Part shown: positions 8,558-17,095 of the stretch, in pieces
How the letters are laid out: each line of letters starts with the position of its first letter
Position numbering within the stretch: the first letter of the stretch is position 1
Source: 34-65-8 sp964516135
GTDB lineage: Bacteria; Pseudomonadota; Alphaproteobacteria; Sphingomonadales; Sphingomonadaceae
DNA: 64,000 bases
Direction of reading: 5' to 3'
Assembly (NCBI GenBank): GCA_964516135.1
Contig: CAZEWN010000009.1
Location: 36,749-100,748, forward strand
Notes under the pieces: model-generated
Database searches by the model: none
Told to the model about the DNA's origin: nothing
The model's input: the letters and a program-made list of their open reading frames with translations, nothing else
Position numbers and translations under genes: made by a program

Positions 8558-10453
8558 ATGAAGAACGATTCGAACGCGATGCCGCAGGAACACTTCTGGG
8601 CGGCGGCAGCAAGCGATTTGCATTGGTCAAAGCCGTGGGACCAGGTGCTCGACCGCGACGCACGGCCGATACCGCGATGGTTCGCCGGTGGCCGGATCAA
8701 TGCCGCGTGGAATTGCGTCGATCGCCATGTCGAGCAGGGGCACGGCGCCCAGCCCGCGATCATCTATGAAAGTCCGCTGACCGCCACCAGCAGGATGCTG
8801 ACCTATGCTGAGTTGCGTGACGCGATCGCCCGGTTCGCGGGGCTGCTGCGGGCGAATGGTGTGGCTTTGGGCGACCGGGTGATCATTTACATGCCCAATT
8901 CGCCCGAGGCGGTGATCGCGATGCTCGCGTGCGCGCGCATCGGCGCGATCCACAGCGTGGTCTTCGGCGGGTTTGCCGCAGCCGAACTCGCGATCCGGAT
9001 CGACGACGCCCGGCCCAAGCTGATCGTCGCGGCCTCGTGTGGTATCGAGCCAGGGCGGGTCATACCCTATCAGCCCAATATCGACGCTGCGTTAGCAGCC
9101 GCGACGCATCGGATCGATGCCGTGATCTATTGGCAACGTGAACAGCATATGGCCGATATACGCCCAGGCGCGAGCAACGGCCATCGGACAGTTGATTGGG
9201 CCGACGCGATCACTGCCGCGCAACCTGTGGACTGTGTCGATGTCGATGCCACGCATCCACTCTATATCCTCTATACATCTGGCACCACCGGGGCGCCGAA
9301 GGGCATCGTGCGCGATACGGGTGGCTATCTGACGGCGCTTGCCTGGACGATGCAAGCGGTCTACGCGATTGATCCCGGAACGACATACTGGGCCGCGAGC
9401 GATGTCGGATGGGTCGTGGGGCACAGCTACATTGCCTATGGCCCATTGCTGAACCGCAACACCACGTTGATCTACGAAGGCAAACCGTTTGGCACACCGG
9501 ACGCGGGAGCGTTTTGGCGCCTGATCGAGAAGCACAAGGTGCGGGTGTTCTTCACCGCACCCACGGCAATCAGGGCAATCAAGCAGGTGGATCCGGCCGG
9601 ACACTTCATCGCCGAATCCAATCTCACGAATCTTCAAGCGATCTTCCTGGCAGGCGAACGTACCGACCCCGGCACGTTGGAATGGCTGGGCGAACGCATT
9701 CCCGTACCGGTCGTCGATCATTGGTGGCAGACGGAGACAGGCTGGCCAATATGTGCCGTCGCACAGGGGATGGCGCCGTTGCCGATCAAGGCGGGATCGA
9801 CCGGCCCCGCCCTCCCCGGCTGGAACGTGCGATGCGTCGATCCGGGAGGCTTGCCAACGGCGGAAGGGGAAGCGGGGACGATCGTGATTGAGTTGCCGCT
9901 CCCTCCCGGTGCAGCCCCGACATTGTGGAATGCCGATGATCGTTACGTCAGCGCGTATCTCGACAGGTTTCCCGGTTACTACAATACCGGCGATGGCGGC
10001 TTCATCGACGAGGACGGTTACGTGTTCGTCATGAGCCGGACCGACGACGTGATCAATGTGGCGGGGCATCGCCTCTCCTCCTCCGCCCTGGAAGAGGTCA
10101 TAGCGGCGCATCCCGATGTCGCGGAGTGCGCGGTGGTGGGGATACCCGACGCTATCAAGGGGCAGGTGCCGCTCGCCTTCGTCGTGCTGAAGGCGAACGC
10201 GACGACCAGTACCGCGACGCTACCCGACGCTTTTAACAAGGCGATCCGCTCGACGATCGGCCCGATTGCCGCATTGCGCGCCAGCCACATCGTCCAGCGG
10301 TTGCCCAAGACCCGTTCGGGCAAAATCCTGCGGCGGACCATGCGCGAGATGGCCAACGGCGATCAGCCCAATGTCCCCGCGACCATTGAGGATCCGGCCG
10401 TTCTTGATGAACTTGCGGGCCTCTTTCGCGATGCGGCAAGCACGCCAACATGA
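8558..10453 (+). CDS. prpE: Propionyl-CoA synthetase (PrpE-type acyl-CoA synthetase)
   Basis: Converts propionate (or a similar short acid), ATP and CoA to the acyl-CoA. 631 residues, the normal PrpE length. The N-terminus has the PrpE pattern FWAAAASDLHWSKPWDQVLD, then WFAGGRINAAWNCVDRHV. The adenylation core has YTSGTTGAPKG near residue 239, VDHWWQTETGWP and YYNTGDGGFIDEDGY, and the C-terminal Lys lies in PKTRSGKILRR near residue 587. The start could also be the ATG at 8579; upstream in-frame codons overlap a GGAGGT at 8482-8487 and look non-coding. No TTGTCCGGACAA site precedes it. Together with the lyase-like gene on the other side it suggests a propionyl product from the upstream pathway. 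Confidence 0.9.
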   Translation: MKNDSNAMPQEHFWAAAASDLHWSKPWDQVLDRDARPIPRWFAGGRINAAWNCVDRHVEQGHGAQPAIIYESPLTATSRMLTYAELRDAIARFAGLLRANGVALGDRVIIYMPNSPEAVIAMLACARIGAIHSVVFGGFAAAELAIRIDDARPKLIVAASCGIEPGRVIPYQPNIDAALAAATHRIDAVIYWQREQHMADIRPGASNGHRTVDWADAITAAQPVDCVDVDATHPLYILYTSGTTGAPKGIVRDTGGYLTALAWTMQAVYAIDPGTTYWAASDVGWVVGHSYIAYGPLLNRNTTLIYEGKPFGTPDAGAFWRLIEKHKVRVFFTAPTAIRAIKQVDPAGHFIAESNLTNLQAIFLAGERTDPGTLEWLGERIPVPVVDHWWQTETGWPICAVAQGMAPLPIKAGSTGPALPGWNVRCVDPGGLPTAEGEAGTIVIELPLPPGAAPTLWNADDRYVSAYLDRFPGYYNTGDGGFIDEDGYVFVMSRTDDVINVAGHRLSSSALEEVIAAHPDVAECAVVGIPDAIKGQVPLAFVVLKANATTSTATLPDAFNKAIRSTIGPIAALRASHIVQRLPKTRSGKILRRTMREMANGDQPNVPATIEDPAVLDELAGLFRDAASTPT

Positions 10454-10697
10454 TGCTTCGCGGCATCGTAACGACCGGGGCCGAGATAAAGCATCCATCC
10501 CGCCCAAGTCGCGAGCATCGATCCAGAAGCTGGTCTTGCGGCGGCACCTATCCGCTGATCTTCGCGCTTGGGTTGCGGATGGCGGCTATACAAGGTTGAC
10601 GTGGGAGGCGCGGCTGCGGCCCCGGTCAGTGGCAAATAAGATTCCGCCGCGTTTTTGCGTGCGGGGTGCGCTGATCCCTATCCCGAAAATGCCTGGT

Positions 10698-11462
10698 TCA
10701 TCCACCCTGCGATGGCGGGCTGAATATCCTGTCATCAATCGGCACGCCAACCTCCGCCGTGCGCCAGGAAACCGCGTTCGTCTTTACCCCGTCATAGTAA
10801 AGCGTGACAGTCCGCGCCTGTACCCACCCGGTTTCCGGCAACTGGAAGAAATCGTCATAAGTGCGCTCGTGCCAGCCGCGCGGGGTACGAAAGCCCATGT
10901 AACGGATGAACCGGCTCTGTCGATCAATGCCGAAAAGCGTGGCCTGCCCTGCCCGGTCGATGACTCGCACAAGGTCGATCGAATGCCCGTTCACATCACG
11001 CGGTGGCGCGGCTTGAAGCTCAAACCCTTCGGCCAGGGCATGACGGATGATGCCGAAGCCGAAATTGCTCGCCCAGTACGCGTCGGCTTCCGCTTGGGGC
11101 AAAACCCCCTTTTCGGTCCACGTGGTCTCGCCATCATAGCCCACTTCGAACAGCAGGCTTTCCCCAGACCGCGCAATGATCCGGACCTTGCCATCGGCGC
11201 CATGCGCGGCCGACCGGTCGGGGTCCATCCGGCGCCACATGCGATAGTCGTCGGCACGGCTGCGCGGGGTTGCCCCATCTGGACCAAAGAACACTGCATC
11301 GCCGGTCAGCACCAGCGTTCCAGGGTCAAGCCATGCAGCGCCGCCGTGGGCGGCAACGGCCGCCTCCACCAGATCGCGCGGTGCCAGTACTGCTTCGTCC
11401 CTCGCTTCGAGCGGCGCGACAAACACAACGAGCGAGAGCAAAGCAATCGAGATGCGCTTCAT
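10698..11462 (-). CDS. Exported protein of unknown function (LolA-like fold possible)
   Basis: 254 residues with a Sec signal peptide (MKRISIALLSLVVFVAPLEA|R). After it comes LVEAAVAAHGGAAWLDPGTLVLTGDAVFF, resembling outer-membrane lipoprotein-sorting-like or DUF-type proteins with a LolA-like half barrel, then many beta-prone stretches such as LFEVGYDGETTWTEKG and ATLFGIDRQSRFIRYMGF. No catalytic residues are recognisable. The ATG at 11462 is preferred over an in-frame start at 11501, which would place the operator inside the gene. The operator at 11480-11491 lies 17 bases upstream and is shared with the divergent gene at 11530. Bases 10454-10697 downstream hold no gene that I can support. 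Confidence 0.7.
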   Translation of the reverse strand: MKRISIALLSLVVFVAPLEARDEAVLAPRDLVEAAVAAHGGAAWLDPGTLVLTGDAVFFGPDGATPRSRADDYRMWRRMDPDRSAAHGADGKVRIIARSGESLLFEVGYDGETTWTEKGVLPQAEADAYWASNFGFGIIRHALAEGFELQAAPPRDVNGHSIDLVRVIDRAGQATLFGIDRQSRFIRYMGFRTPRGWHERTYDDFFQLPETGWVQARTVTLYYDGVKTNAVSWRTAEVGVPIDDRIFSPPSQGG

Positions 11463-11479
11463 CGGTGACACCGCTTGAT

Positions 11480-11491
11480 TTGTCCGGACAA
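11480..11491. promoter_or_regulatory. TTGTCCGGACAA operator, copy 1
   Basis: Exact 12-base palindrome TTGTCCGGACAA, flanked by GAT and CTC. It lies 17 bases upstream of the exported protein (start 11462, -) and 38 bases upstream of the + strand gene at 11530, so it can control both. First of seven copies in the window; flanks fit the extended consensus less well than the others. Confidence 0.85.
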
Positions 11492-11529
11492 CTCTTTTCA
11501 ACCATGTCCAGTCTCGTTAGGCAAGCCGC

Positions 11530-12174
11530 ATGTGCACCATCCCCTCTGCCCGGCTTTTCGCTTTGGGATTCGCTCTCGCCGCCGCCCCGCTTGCGGCGCG
11601 GACCACGCTACCGCCCGGCGTATGGACCAATACCGAAGACGCTTACTTCGCCGACGAGGAAGGCCGCGCCGAACCGGCTTGGTTGGCGATCGAGGTGCGG
11701 CGCGATGGTCGCTGGCGATCCATCGATGCGTTTGGCGAGCCGCTGAGCGAATGGCGCGACGACGCGGTCCCCGGTCTCGTGCAAGAGGCGAATGGCGGCG
11801 GATGGGCGGTGCACGGCAGCGAGCTGCGTCACGCACGGGCATTCTCCTGCTGGATTTCAGTCCGCACTTTCGCTGACAAGCCGGACGGGACCGCCAACTG
11901 GACATTCGCCAATGGCTTGCGATCCTTCGACCAAGGCGGGCGGATACGGATCGCCGGCTCCGCCAGCGCGCCCGAGGTAACCATCCGGCTCCGTCAGGTG
12001 ACCTGGGCGCGCGGCAGCCGCAACAAGCCTTCGCTGGTGCTTTATGTTCACCGCGATGACCAAGACCGTGCCGAAAGCTATGCCTGGGCCTCGCCAGATG
12101 CCGATCTGATCGGGATCAACTTGCGCTGGATGCAGGCTAGCTGCAGCCCGGTAGCCGAACCTTCAGGAGAATGA
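11530..12174 (+). CDS. Exported hypothetical protein
   Basis: 214 residues, family not recognised. The N-terminus is a signal peptide (ARLFALGFALAAAPLAAR). The mature part starts TTLPPGVWTNTEDAYFADEEGR and continues with alternating beta-prone segments, including SFDQGGRIRIAG and VTIRLRQVTWARG, and two Cys residues (one in FSCWIS, one near the C-terminus) that could form a disulfide. It is probably periplasmic. Its stop overlaps the start of the quinone-reductase-like gene (ATGA), so the two form an operon behind operator copy 1. Confidence 0.65.
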   Translation: MCTIPSARLFALGFALAAAPLAARTTLPPGVWTNTEDAYFADEEGRAEPAWLAIEVRRDGRWRSIDAFGEPLSEWRDDAVPGLVQEANGGGWAVHGSELRHARAFSCWISVRTFADKPDGTANWTFANGLRSFDQGGRIRIAGSASAPEVTIRLRQVTWARGSRNKPSLVLYVHRDDQDRAESYAWASPDADLIGINLRWMQASCSPVAEPSGE

Positions 12175-13154
12175 CCATGCAAACGACTCGCGCCGTGTTC
12201 CGTCAGTTCGGCGGACCCGAAGTGATCGAATGGATCACTGACGACCTCCCCGCTCCCGGCCCTGGTGAAGTGACGATCGAACACGGCGCGGTTGGCCTGA
12301 ACTTCATCGATACCTATCACCGTCGGGGCATATATCCCGTCGATCTGCCCAGTGGCCTCGGGCTGGAGGCGGCCGGGCGAATCCTTGCCGTGGGCGAGGG
12401 GGTCGATGAGTATCGGGAGGGGGATCGGGTCGCCACGTTCGGTCCCTTGCTGGGGGCCTATGCCACGCGCCGCAACGTGGGCGCCGCCCACTTGTTCCGC
12501 TTGCCCGACACAATCGACGACCGGACCGCTGCCGCGGCCATTCTCAAGGCATGCACTGCTGAGTTCCTGATCGAGCGCTGCGCGCGGGTGGAGGCGGGGC
12601 AGGACGTACTGGTCCATGCCGCGGCGGGCGGTGTCGGCCTGCTCCTGTGCCAATGGCTCAAGCACATCGGGGCGCGGGTCATCGGCACCGTCTCGACCGA
12701 GGAAAAGGCAGCGGCGGCGCGTGGGGCAGGCGCAGATGAAATCGTGCTCTATTCGCGGGAAGACATTGCTCCGCGCGTGCGCGAACTGACGGGCGGCAAC
12801 GGCGTGCGGGTTACGTTCGACGGGATTGGCCGGGCAACCTGGGAAGCATCGCTGGATTCAACGGGCCGGCGCGGGCTGCTGGTCAATTACGGCAATGCCG
12901 ATGCGCCGGTCGAGGGCGTGAACCTGGGCATACTTGCGCGCAAGGGATCACTTTACAACACGCGACCAACGCTGTTCGATTATTACGCCGACCCAGACGA
13001 ACGGGCGGCAGGCGCGGCGCGGGTGTGGGATCTCATCGCACGAGACGTGCTATCGGTCACGATCGGGCAGACTTACGCTTTGGCCGATGCCGCGCAGGCG
13101 CATCGCGACCTGCAGGACCGCAAGACGACCGGTTCCACCGTTCTGATCCCCTAG
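12171..13154 (+). CDS. Zinc-independent quinone oxidoreductase (MDR superfamily)
   Basis: 327 residues, the size of NADPH:quinone reductase (QOR). The N-terminal GroES-like part has RQFGGPEVIEWITDDLP and GLNFIDTYHRRGIYP. The nucleotide-binding signature is AAAGGVGLLLCQWLKHIGARVIG, followed by GNGVRVTFDGIGRATW. No structural-zinc Cys cluster is present, as expected for QOR. It reduces quinones or enone-like carbonyls with NADPH. The ATG at 12171 overlaps the previous stop; a second ATG at 12177 is equally possible. Its 3' end overlaps the convergent YciI gene by 4 bases. Confidence 0.92.
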   Translation: MTMQTTRAVFRQFGGPEVIEWITDDLPAPGPGEVTIEHGAVGLNFIDTYHRRGIYPVDLPSGLGLEAAGRILAVGEGVDEYREGDRVATFGPLLGAYATRRNVGAAHLFRLPDTIDDRTAAAAILKACTAEFLIERCARVEAGQDVLVHAAAGGVGLLLCQWLKHIGARVIGTVSTEEKAAAARGAGADEIVLYSREDIAPRVRELTGGNGVRVTFDGIGRATWEASLDSTGRRGLLVNYGNADAPVEGVNLGILARKGSLYNTRPTLFDYYADPDERAAGAARVWDLIARDVLSVTIGQTYALADAAQAHRDLQDRKTTGSTVLIP

Positions 13155-13456
13155 GTCCGCCAGGCCACGCCGCCCACCCACTCACCCGCGACGGCACGCA
13201 ACTCGGCGATATCGATCCGTTCCCAGACGCCTGCGACAGTGTAAGGGTCACGCGCGAGGAACTTGGCGGCGTGCTCGCTGCTGTCGGCCTTGATCACCAG
13301 CAGCGAGCCGACCGTCGTGTCTGCGTCCTTCAGCGGGCCCGCGACCGCGTAACGATCGATATACGCTTCGACATGGGCGAGATGCGCGGCGAGATGGCGC
13401 GAACGCAGGTTTGCGCCATCGGGGCCGTCGCGGCAATGGCAGGCAAACAGCGGCAT
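13151..13456 (-). CDS. YciI-family protein
   Basis: 101 residues with the YciI/YCII ferredoxin-like fold: CRDGPDGANLRSRHLAAHLAHVEAY near the N-terminus, with conserved His residues, then GSLLVIKADSSEHAAKFLARDPYTVAGVWERIDI. Members include chloromuconolactone-dehalogenase-related and other small enzymes of uncertain reaction. Last gene of the ten-gene minus-strand operon that begins at 22104. Its start shares one base with the stop of the VOC gene (TGATG), so it is translationally coupled. A lyase or isomerase on a pathway lactone is a guess from the family. Confidence 0.82.
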   Translation of the reverse strand: MPLFACHCRDGPDGANLRSRHLAAHLAHVEAYIDRYAVAGPLKDADTTVGSLLVIKADSSEHAAKFLARDPYTVAGVWERIDIAELRAVAGEWVGGVAWRT

Positions 13457-14355
13457 CAGTGCACCTCGACGAGTTCCAGCAACTCACCCGCCGGTCCAAT
13501 CGTGACCGCCGCACGGCGCCCCGCGTAAAGGGCACCGTCGCGCGTCGCGGGCGGCATGATCCATTCGACGTCGCAAGCGTCGAGATCGGACATCGCAAGT
13601 GTCACGATGGCATTGCCAGGGGGAAGCTGCCCGTGAATGCGCGGACGCGGCGTGGCTGAATTGGGATAATCATCAACTTCGACAATCGGCATGCGTCCTT
13701 GCGCCACCATTGTCAGCGTCGTTCGCGTATCGCCTGGCAGACCGAAAGCCTGGTTGATCATTGTGTAGGGAATGGTGAAATCGGCACCGCGATCTAGACC
13801 CAGCCGGTCGCGATACCACGCCACCGCCCCTTCGCGATCGGGTGCGGCAAGGACACATATAAAGATCCGGTCGACGGGGCTTTGCGCGCGTGGCAGGTCG
13901 CTGTCCGGCATGTCGCGCAGGACTTCGTTGAGATAGACCATTTCGCGGCCTGGACCCAGCACCTGCATCGGAATGAAAGCGGGTTCGATACCCGTTATTT
14001 CCTTGGGCGGCCCCACGATCGTGAACTGCTCCGCCGGAAGTTTCTCGGGCCATGACCAGACATCCAAGACCGAGCATTCGAACGCTGCCCAGCCATAGGT
14101 GGTGGTCGGACGAAAGTCCGCATGATCGGGCTGCTCGATCAGCCGAAACCAGCAGGGTGCACCGCTGCGTGGCTGCAACGCAGCATAACGCGCATCTGCG
14201 ATCGCCTCGCACCCCCAGCTCGCCGCCAACCCGGACGATACGCGCCCGTCCTCGACCAGCGCGAGCCCCAGCGTATCGCGATAGGCAGCAAGCGCGGCGT
14301 CCAGATCAGGCACCGTGGATAGCCCGCCCAGGATCGTTCCGTGAGCGATCGTCAT
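13456..14355 (-). CDS. Two-domain VOC (glyoxalase/dioxygenase fold) protein
   Basis: 299 residues with two vicinal-oxygen-chelate modules. The first covers LGGLSTVPDLDAALAAYRDTLGLALVED (near residues 9-36) and the second DRIFICVLAAPDREGAVAWYRDRLGLDRG (near 162-190). The C-terminus has AGELLELVEVH with a typical VOC Glu metal ligand. Family activities include extradiol dioxygenase, isomerase/epimerase and lyase reactions on CoA esters or aromatics. It is coupled by overlap to the enoyl-CoA hydratase upstream (ATGA) and YciI downstream. Many residues that normally coordinate the metal cannot be assigned with certainty without alignment. Confidence 0.83.
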   Translation of the reverse strand: MTIAHGTILGGLSTVPDLDAALAAYRDTLGLALVEDGRVSSGLAASWGCEAIADARYAALQPRSGAPCWFRLIEQPDHADFRPTTTYGWAAFECSVLDVWSWPEKLPAEQFTIVGPPKEITGIEPAFIPMQVLGPGREMVYLNEVLRDMPDSDLPRAQSPVDRIFICVLAAPDREGAVAWYRDRLGLDRGADFTIPYTMINQAFGLPGDTRTTLTMVAQGRMPIVEVDDYPNSATPRPRIHGQLPPGNAIVTLAMSDLDACDVEWIMPPATRDGALYAGRRAAVTIGPAGELLELVEVH

Positions 14356-15107
14356 GGGCGGAAACTCGGCTTGCGCTTGGCCACGAATGCGGCCGTGCCT
14401 TCGGCGAAATCTGAGCCAGTGAAGGCATCTGCGAAGATACGCAGCGTTTCCGCGTCGTCGGCAACCTGCCCATCGAGCACGCGGCGCACGAACCGCTTTG
14501 TCTCGCGGATCGTATGCGGGCTCGCATCAAGTATCGAATGCGCCAGGCTCTCCGGACTTTCAGCAATCGCCTCGACCAGGCCAATTCGCAATGCCTCGCC
14601 CGCGTCGAGCAACTCGCCCGTGTAGAGAATGCGCCGCGCCTGCCCCGGTCCCACAAGATCGACCAGCAGCTTCACATCGTGCAGGGGATAGACCAACCCG
14701 AGCTTGGCCGGCGTGATGCCGAAGCGCGCTGCAGGGGTCGCGACGCGCAGGTCACATGCGAGCGCGAGGCCACACCCACCCCCGACACAATCGCCTTCGA
14801 CGAACGCGATTGTCGGCAGGGGATGACGCGCCAGTTCATGCTGGACCCGGTTGATGGCCGCCTGGTTGGCGGCGCGCCAGTCGGGATCATCCTTGTTGGC
14901 AAGAAGCTCGGCGATATCGGCTCCTGCACAAAAGGCGCCGGGTTGCGCGGCGCGAAGCACCAGCAGGCGCAAACTCGGGTTGCGCGCGGCCTGATCGAGG
15001 AGGTCGGGCAAGGCCCGCCACATCGCCATGTCGAACGCGTTGCGTTTGCCAGCGCGATCGATGAGAATGTGCGCGGTAGCGCCATCCATTTCCAGCCGCA
15101 CGGTCAT
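14352..15107 (-). CDS. Enoyl-CoA hydratase/isomerase family protein
   Basis: 251 residues, crotonase fold. The oxyanion-hole strand is AAQPGAFCAGADIAEL, and the second family segment is VEGDCVGGGCGLALACDLRVATPAARFGITPAKLGLVYP. The usual second catalytic Glu position is taken by the PAKLGLVYP stretch, so the protein may be a hydratase, an isomerase, a decarboxylase or a hydrolase of CoA esters. The ATG at 15107 overlaps the stop of the upstream deacetylase-like gene (ATGA); an in-frame upstream extension to 15290 is antisense-like and rejected. Confidence 0.9.
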   Translation of the reverse strand: MTVRLEMDGATAHILIDRAGKRNAFDMAMWRALPDLLDQAARNPSLRLLVLRAAQPGAFCAGADIAELLANKDDPDWRAANQAAINRVQHELARHPLPTIAFVEGDCVGGGCGLALACDLRVATPAARFGITPAKLGLVYPLHDVKLLVDLVGPGQARRILYTGELLDAGEALRIGLVEAIAESPESLAHSILDASPHTIRETKRFVRRVLDGQVADDAETLRIFADAFTGSDFAEGTAAFVAKRKPSFRP

Positions 15108-15976
15108 GCCGGGCACACTGCCATGAAATGCTCGGCAATCTGTTGGCGCGTCGCGATCCATACGCCGTCGCGCGCCCGCACATGGCGAAAGAATTCCTCC
15201 AGCGCCCACACGCGCCCGGGTCGACCGATGATCCGCAAATGCAGGCCGAGACTCATCATCTTGGGATTGCCTTCCTCCCCCTCGCGCCACAGCTGGTCGA
15301 AATTAGCCTTGGCATAATCCAGCCACTGGTGCGGAGTCAGCGCCGGGTCGGTCCACATTTTCATGTCGTTCGAATCGAGCTGATAAGGCACGATGCACAT
15401 CGGTTTTCCGGGCACCGTTTCGCGATCCCAGAACGGCACATCGCCCGAATAATCGTCCATGTGATAGCTGAACCCTTCCTCCGACAGCAGCCGACGCGTG
15501 TTGTCGGTGAGGAGGTAGCGGCTGAGCCATCCATGGGGCCGGACGCCGCAGGTTCGCTCGATGCTCTCGACCGCACGGCGGATGAAAGCACGTTCCTCAT
15601 CCTCATCCATCTTGAACTGATGCACCCAACGCCAGCCGTGGCTGACGGGTTCGTGCCCTAGCGTGACAATGGCCTCGGCAATTTCCGGGTGGTTTTCCAG
15701 GCTCATCGCCGCGACGGTCCAGCTCGCCACGATGTCGTACCGCTGGAGCAGTTTCACGATCCTCGGCGCGCCAGCCTTGATCCCGTACCGATAATTCGAT
15801 TCGTTCGAGTAATTACGCATCTTGGATTTAACGAACACACCCAGCTCGTCGACGGGTTCCATCCCCCGATCGCCGCGAGCGACAGTCATCTCGCTGCCCT
15901 CCTCGACATTCACGACGACGCTCAGCGCCAGCTTGGCGCCGCCGGGCCAATCGATCCGTTCTTCGATAAGCGGCAT
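15104..15976 (-). CDS. NodB/PuuE-like polysaccharide-deacetylase-superfamily hydrolase
   Basis: 290 residues. The pattern matches the allantoinase PuuE group rather than true polysaccharide deacetylases: LALSVVVNVEEGSE near residues 16-29, GHEPVSHGWRWVHQF in the middle (metal-binding His), GVRPHGWLSRYLLTDNT and the late MMSLGLHLRIIGRPGRV. Known members open ring amides (allantoin, cyclic imides) without a zinc NodB motif of the TFDDG kind. The ATG at 15976 shares one base with the SDR stop. It sits in the operon with an amidase and MmgE/PrpD genes, which suits ring opening followed by amide hydrolysis. Two related proteins are encoded at 43245-45049. Confidence 0.85.
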   Translation of the reverse strand: MPLIEERIDWPGGAKLALSVVVNVEEGSEMTVARGDRGMEPVDELGVFVKSKMRNYSNESNYRYGIKAGAPRIVKLLQRYDIVASWTVAAMSLENHPEIAEAIVTLGHEPVSHGWRWVHQFKMDEDEERAFIRRAVESIERTCGVRPHGWLSRYLLTDNTRRLLSEEGFSYHMDDYSGDVPFWDRETVPGKPMCIVPYQLDSNDMKMWTDPALTPHQWLDYAKANFDQLWREGEEGNPKMMSLGLHLRIIGRPGRVWALEEFFRHVRARDGVWIATRQQIAEHFMAVCPA

Positions 15977-16776
15977 CAGTGCATCTCCTCCCCGCCGCTC
16001 ACGTTGAGCGCCTCCCCGGTCACATAAAACGCGTCGTTGCTGGCCAGCCATAGGCATGCCGCGGCGGTATCAGATGGCAAGCCGGGCCGCCCCATCGGGT
16101 TCTTGGCGGCCATGTTGGCAAGGTAAGCCTCGACGGAATCAAACCCGAGCAGCTTCGAAAAATAGGCATTTTGTTGGGCACCAAGGCCCGTCGTCACGTG
16201 ATTGGGACAAACCGCGTTGACGGTAATTCCGTGCGTGCCCAGTTCCACCGCGCTGGCGCGGGTCAGTCCGATCATGCCGTGCTTGGAACTGACATACGCA
16301 GACAAATGCGGAAAGCCGGTTTTCGCGGCCTGACTGGCCACATTGATGATCCGCCCGCCTTTGCCCGCTGCCACCATCGCCCGCGCCGCCGCCTGGGTGC
16401 AATAGAACGCCCCTGACAGGTTGACCGCGATAACCTGGTCCCACTCGTCGACGGTATCGACATCCAGAAGCGGCTTCATCTTGAAGCCGATACCCGCGTT
16501 GTTGACCAGGGCGTCGATCCCGCCAAGCCGCTCCACCGTCAGCGCCACCAATTCGCGGCATTGAGCAGTATCGGCGACATCGCAGGCGATCGTTTCGACA
16601 CGCGCCCCGCGCGAACGGAGTTCCTCGGCGACCTCTTCCGCCTCGGCATCGATAGCGCGATCGGAAACGACGCAGTTCGCGCCCTCGTCCGCAAAGGCCT
16701 GGAGAATTCCCTGGCCCAACCCCTGCTGCTTGCCAGAGCCGGTGACGAGCACGGTTTTTCCTTCGAAACGCCGCAT
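15976..16776 (-). CDS. Short-chain dehydrogenase/reductase
   Basis: 266 residues, classical SDR. The cofactor motif is TGSGKQQGLGQG near residues 11-22, with the NNAGIGF segment following strand 4. Catalytic residues are in NVASQAAKTGFPHLSAYVSSKHG (Ser and the Tyr-x3-Lys as YVSSK). The C-terminus ends GEALNVSGGEEMH as in 3-hydroxyacyl or sugar-alcohol dehydrogenases. The ATG at 16776 overlaps the stop of the REDY-like gene (TGATG). It oxidises or reduces a hydroxy/keto group of a pathway intermediate; which one is unknown. Confidence 0.93.
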   Translation of the reverse strand: MRRFEGKTVLVTGSGKQQGLGQGILQAFADEGANCVVSDRAIDAEAEEVAEELRSRGARVETIACDVADTAQCRELVALTVERLGGIDALVNNAGIGFKMKPLLDVDTVDEWDQVIAVNLSGAFYCTQAAARAMVAAGKGGRIINVASQAAKTGFPHLSAYVSSKHGMIGLTRASAVELGTHGITVNAVCPNHVTTGLGAQQNAYFSKLLGFDSVEAYLANMAAKNPMGRPGLPSDTAAACLWLASNDAFYVTGEALNVSGGEEMH

Positions 16777-17084
16777 CACAATTCCTCGGTCAGTATGAAT
16801 TGCGGATTGTCAGCGAAGCCCTGGAACGGGGCAGCAGCGGCCTGAAATTCAGCGGTCGAGATATCGGCAACGAAGGGTTCGATGCCGGTCACGTCGATGA
16901 TCTCGAAGTAAGCGTAAGGTGGCGCCGCCTCGGGATCGCCAAATAGGCCGGTCGCGCGGTGGACGGTGAAGTTCGTGACCGAGCCGAGCGCATTGACCGT
17001 GGGCAGGTCACGCGTGCGTGCCCATTCCTCGTACTCGGCAATATCGACACCCGGTTTCAGGTTGAACAGCACGATGATCCGCAT
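16776..17084 (-). CDS. REDY-like (HapK-type) small dimeric-barrel protein
   Basis: 102 residues with an alpha/beta ferredoxin-like pattern: IIVLFNLKPGVDIAEYEEWARTRDLPTVN at the start, then VTNFTVHRATG and YAYFEIIDVTGIEPFV. It resembles proteins annotated as REDY-like/HapK, a family first named in prodigiosin gene clusters and of unproven activity. The ATG at 17084 is preceded by AGAGGA with good spacing; a GTG at 17099 that overlaps the amidase stop is possible but less likely. Its place between an amidase and an SDR suggests an auxiliary or catalytic barrel acting on a ring compound, as an inference only. Confidence 0.7.
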   Translation of the reverse strand: MRIIVLFNLKPGVDIAEYEEWARTRDLPTVNALGSVTNFTVHRATGLFGDPEAAPPYAYFEIIDVTGIEPFVADISTAEFQAAAAPFQGFADNPQFILTEEL

Positions 17085-17095
17085 GGTTTTTCCTC

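Noticed and set aside
10363..10635. Minus-strand open frame of 90 codons across the end of the PrpE-type gene
   Set aside because: Most of it is antisense to prpE; no ribosome site or recognisable family; GC-rich DNA gives many such shadows.
15976..16057. N-terminal extension of the PuuE-like protein (27 codons)
   Set aside because: It is antisense-like sequence inside the SDR gene; ATG 15976 sits in the normal TGATG junction.
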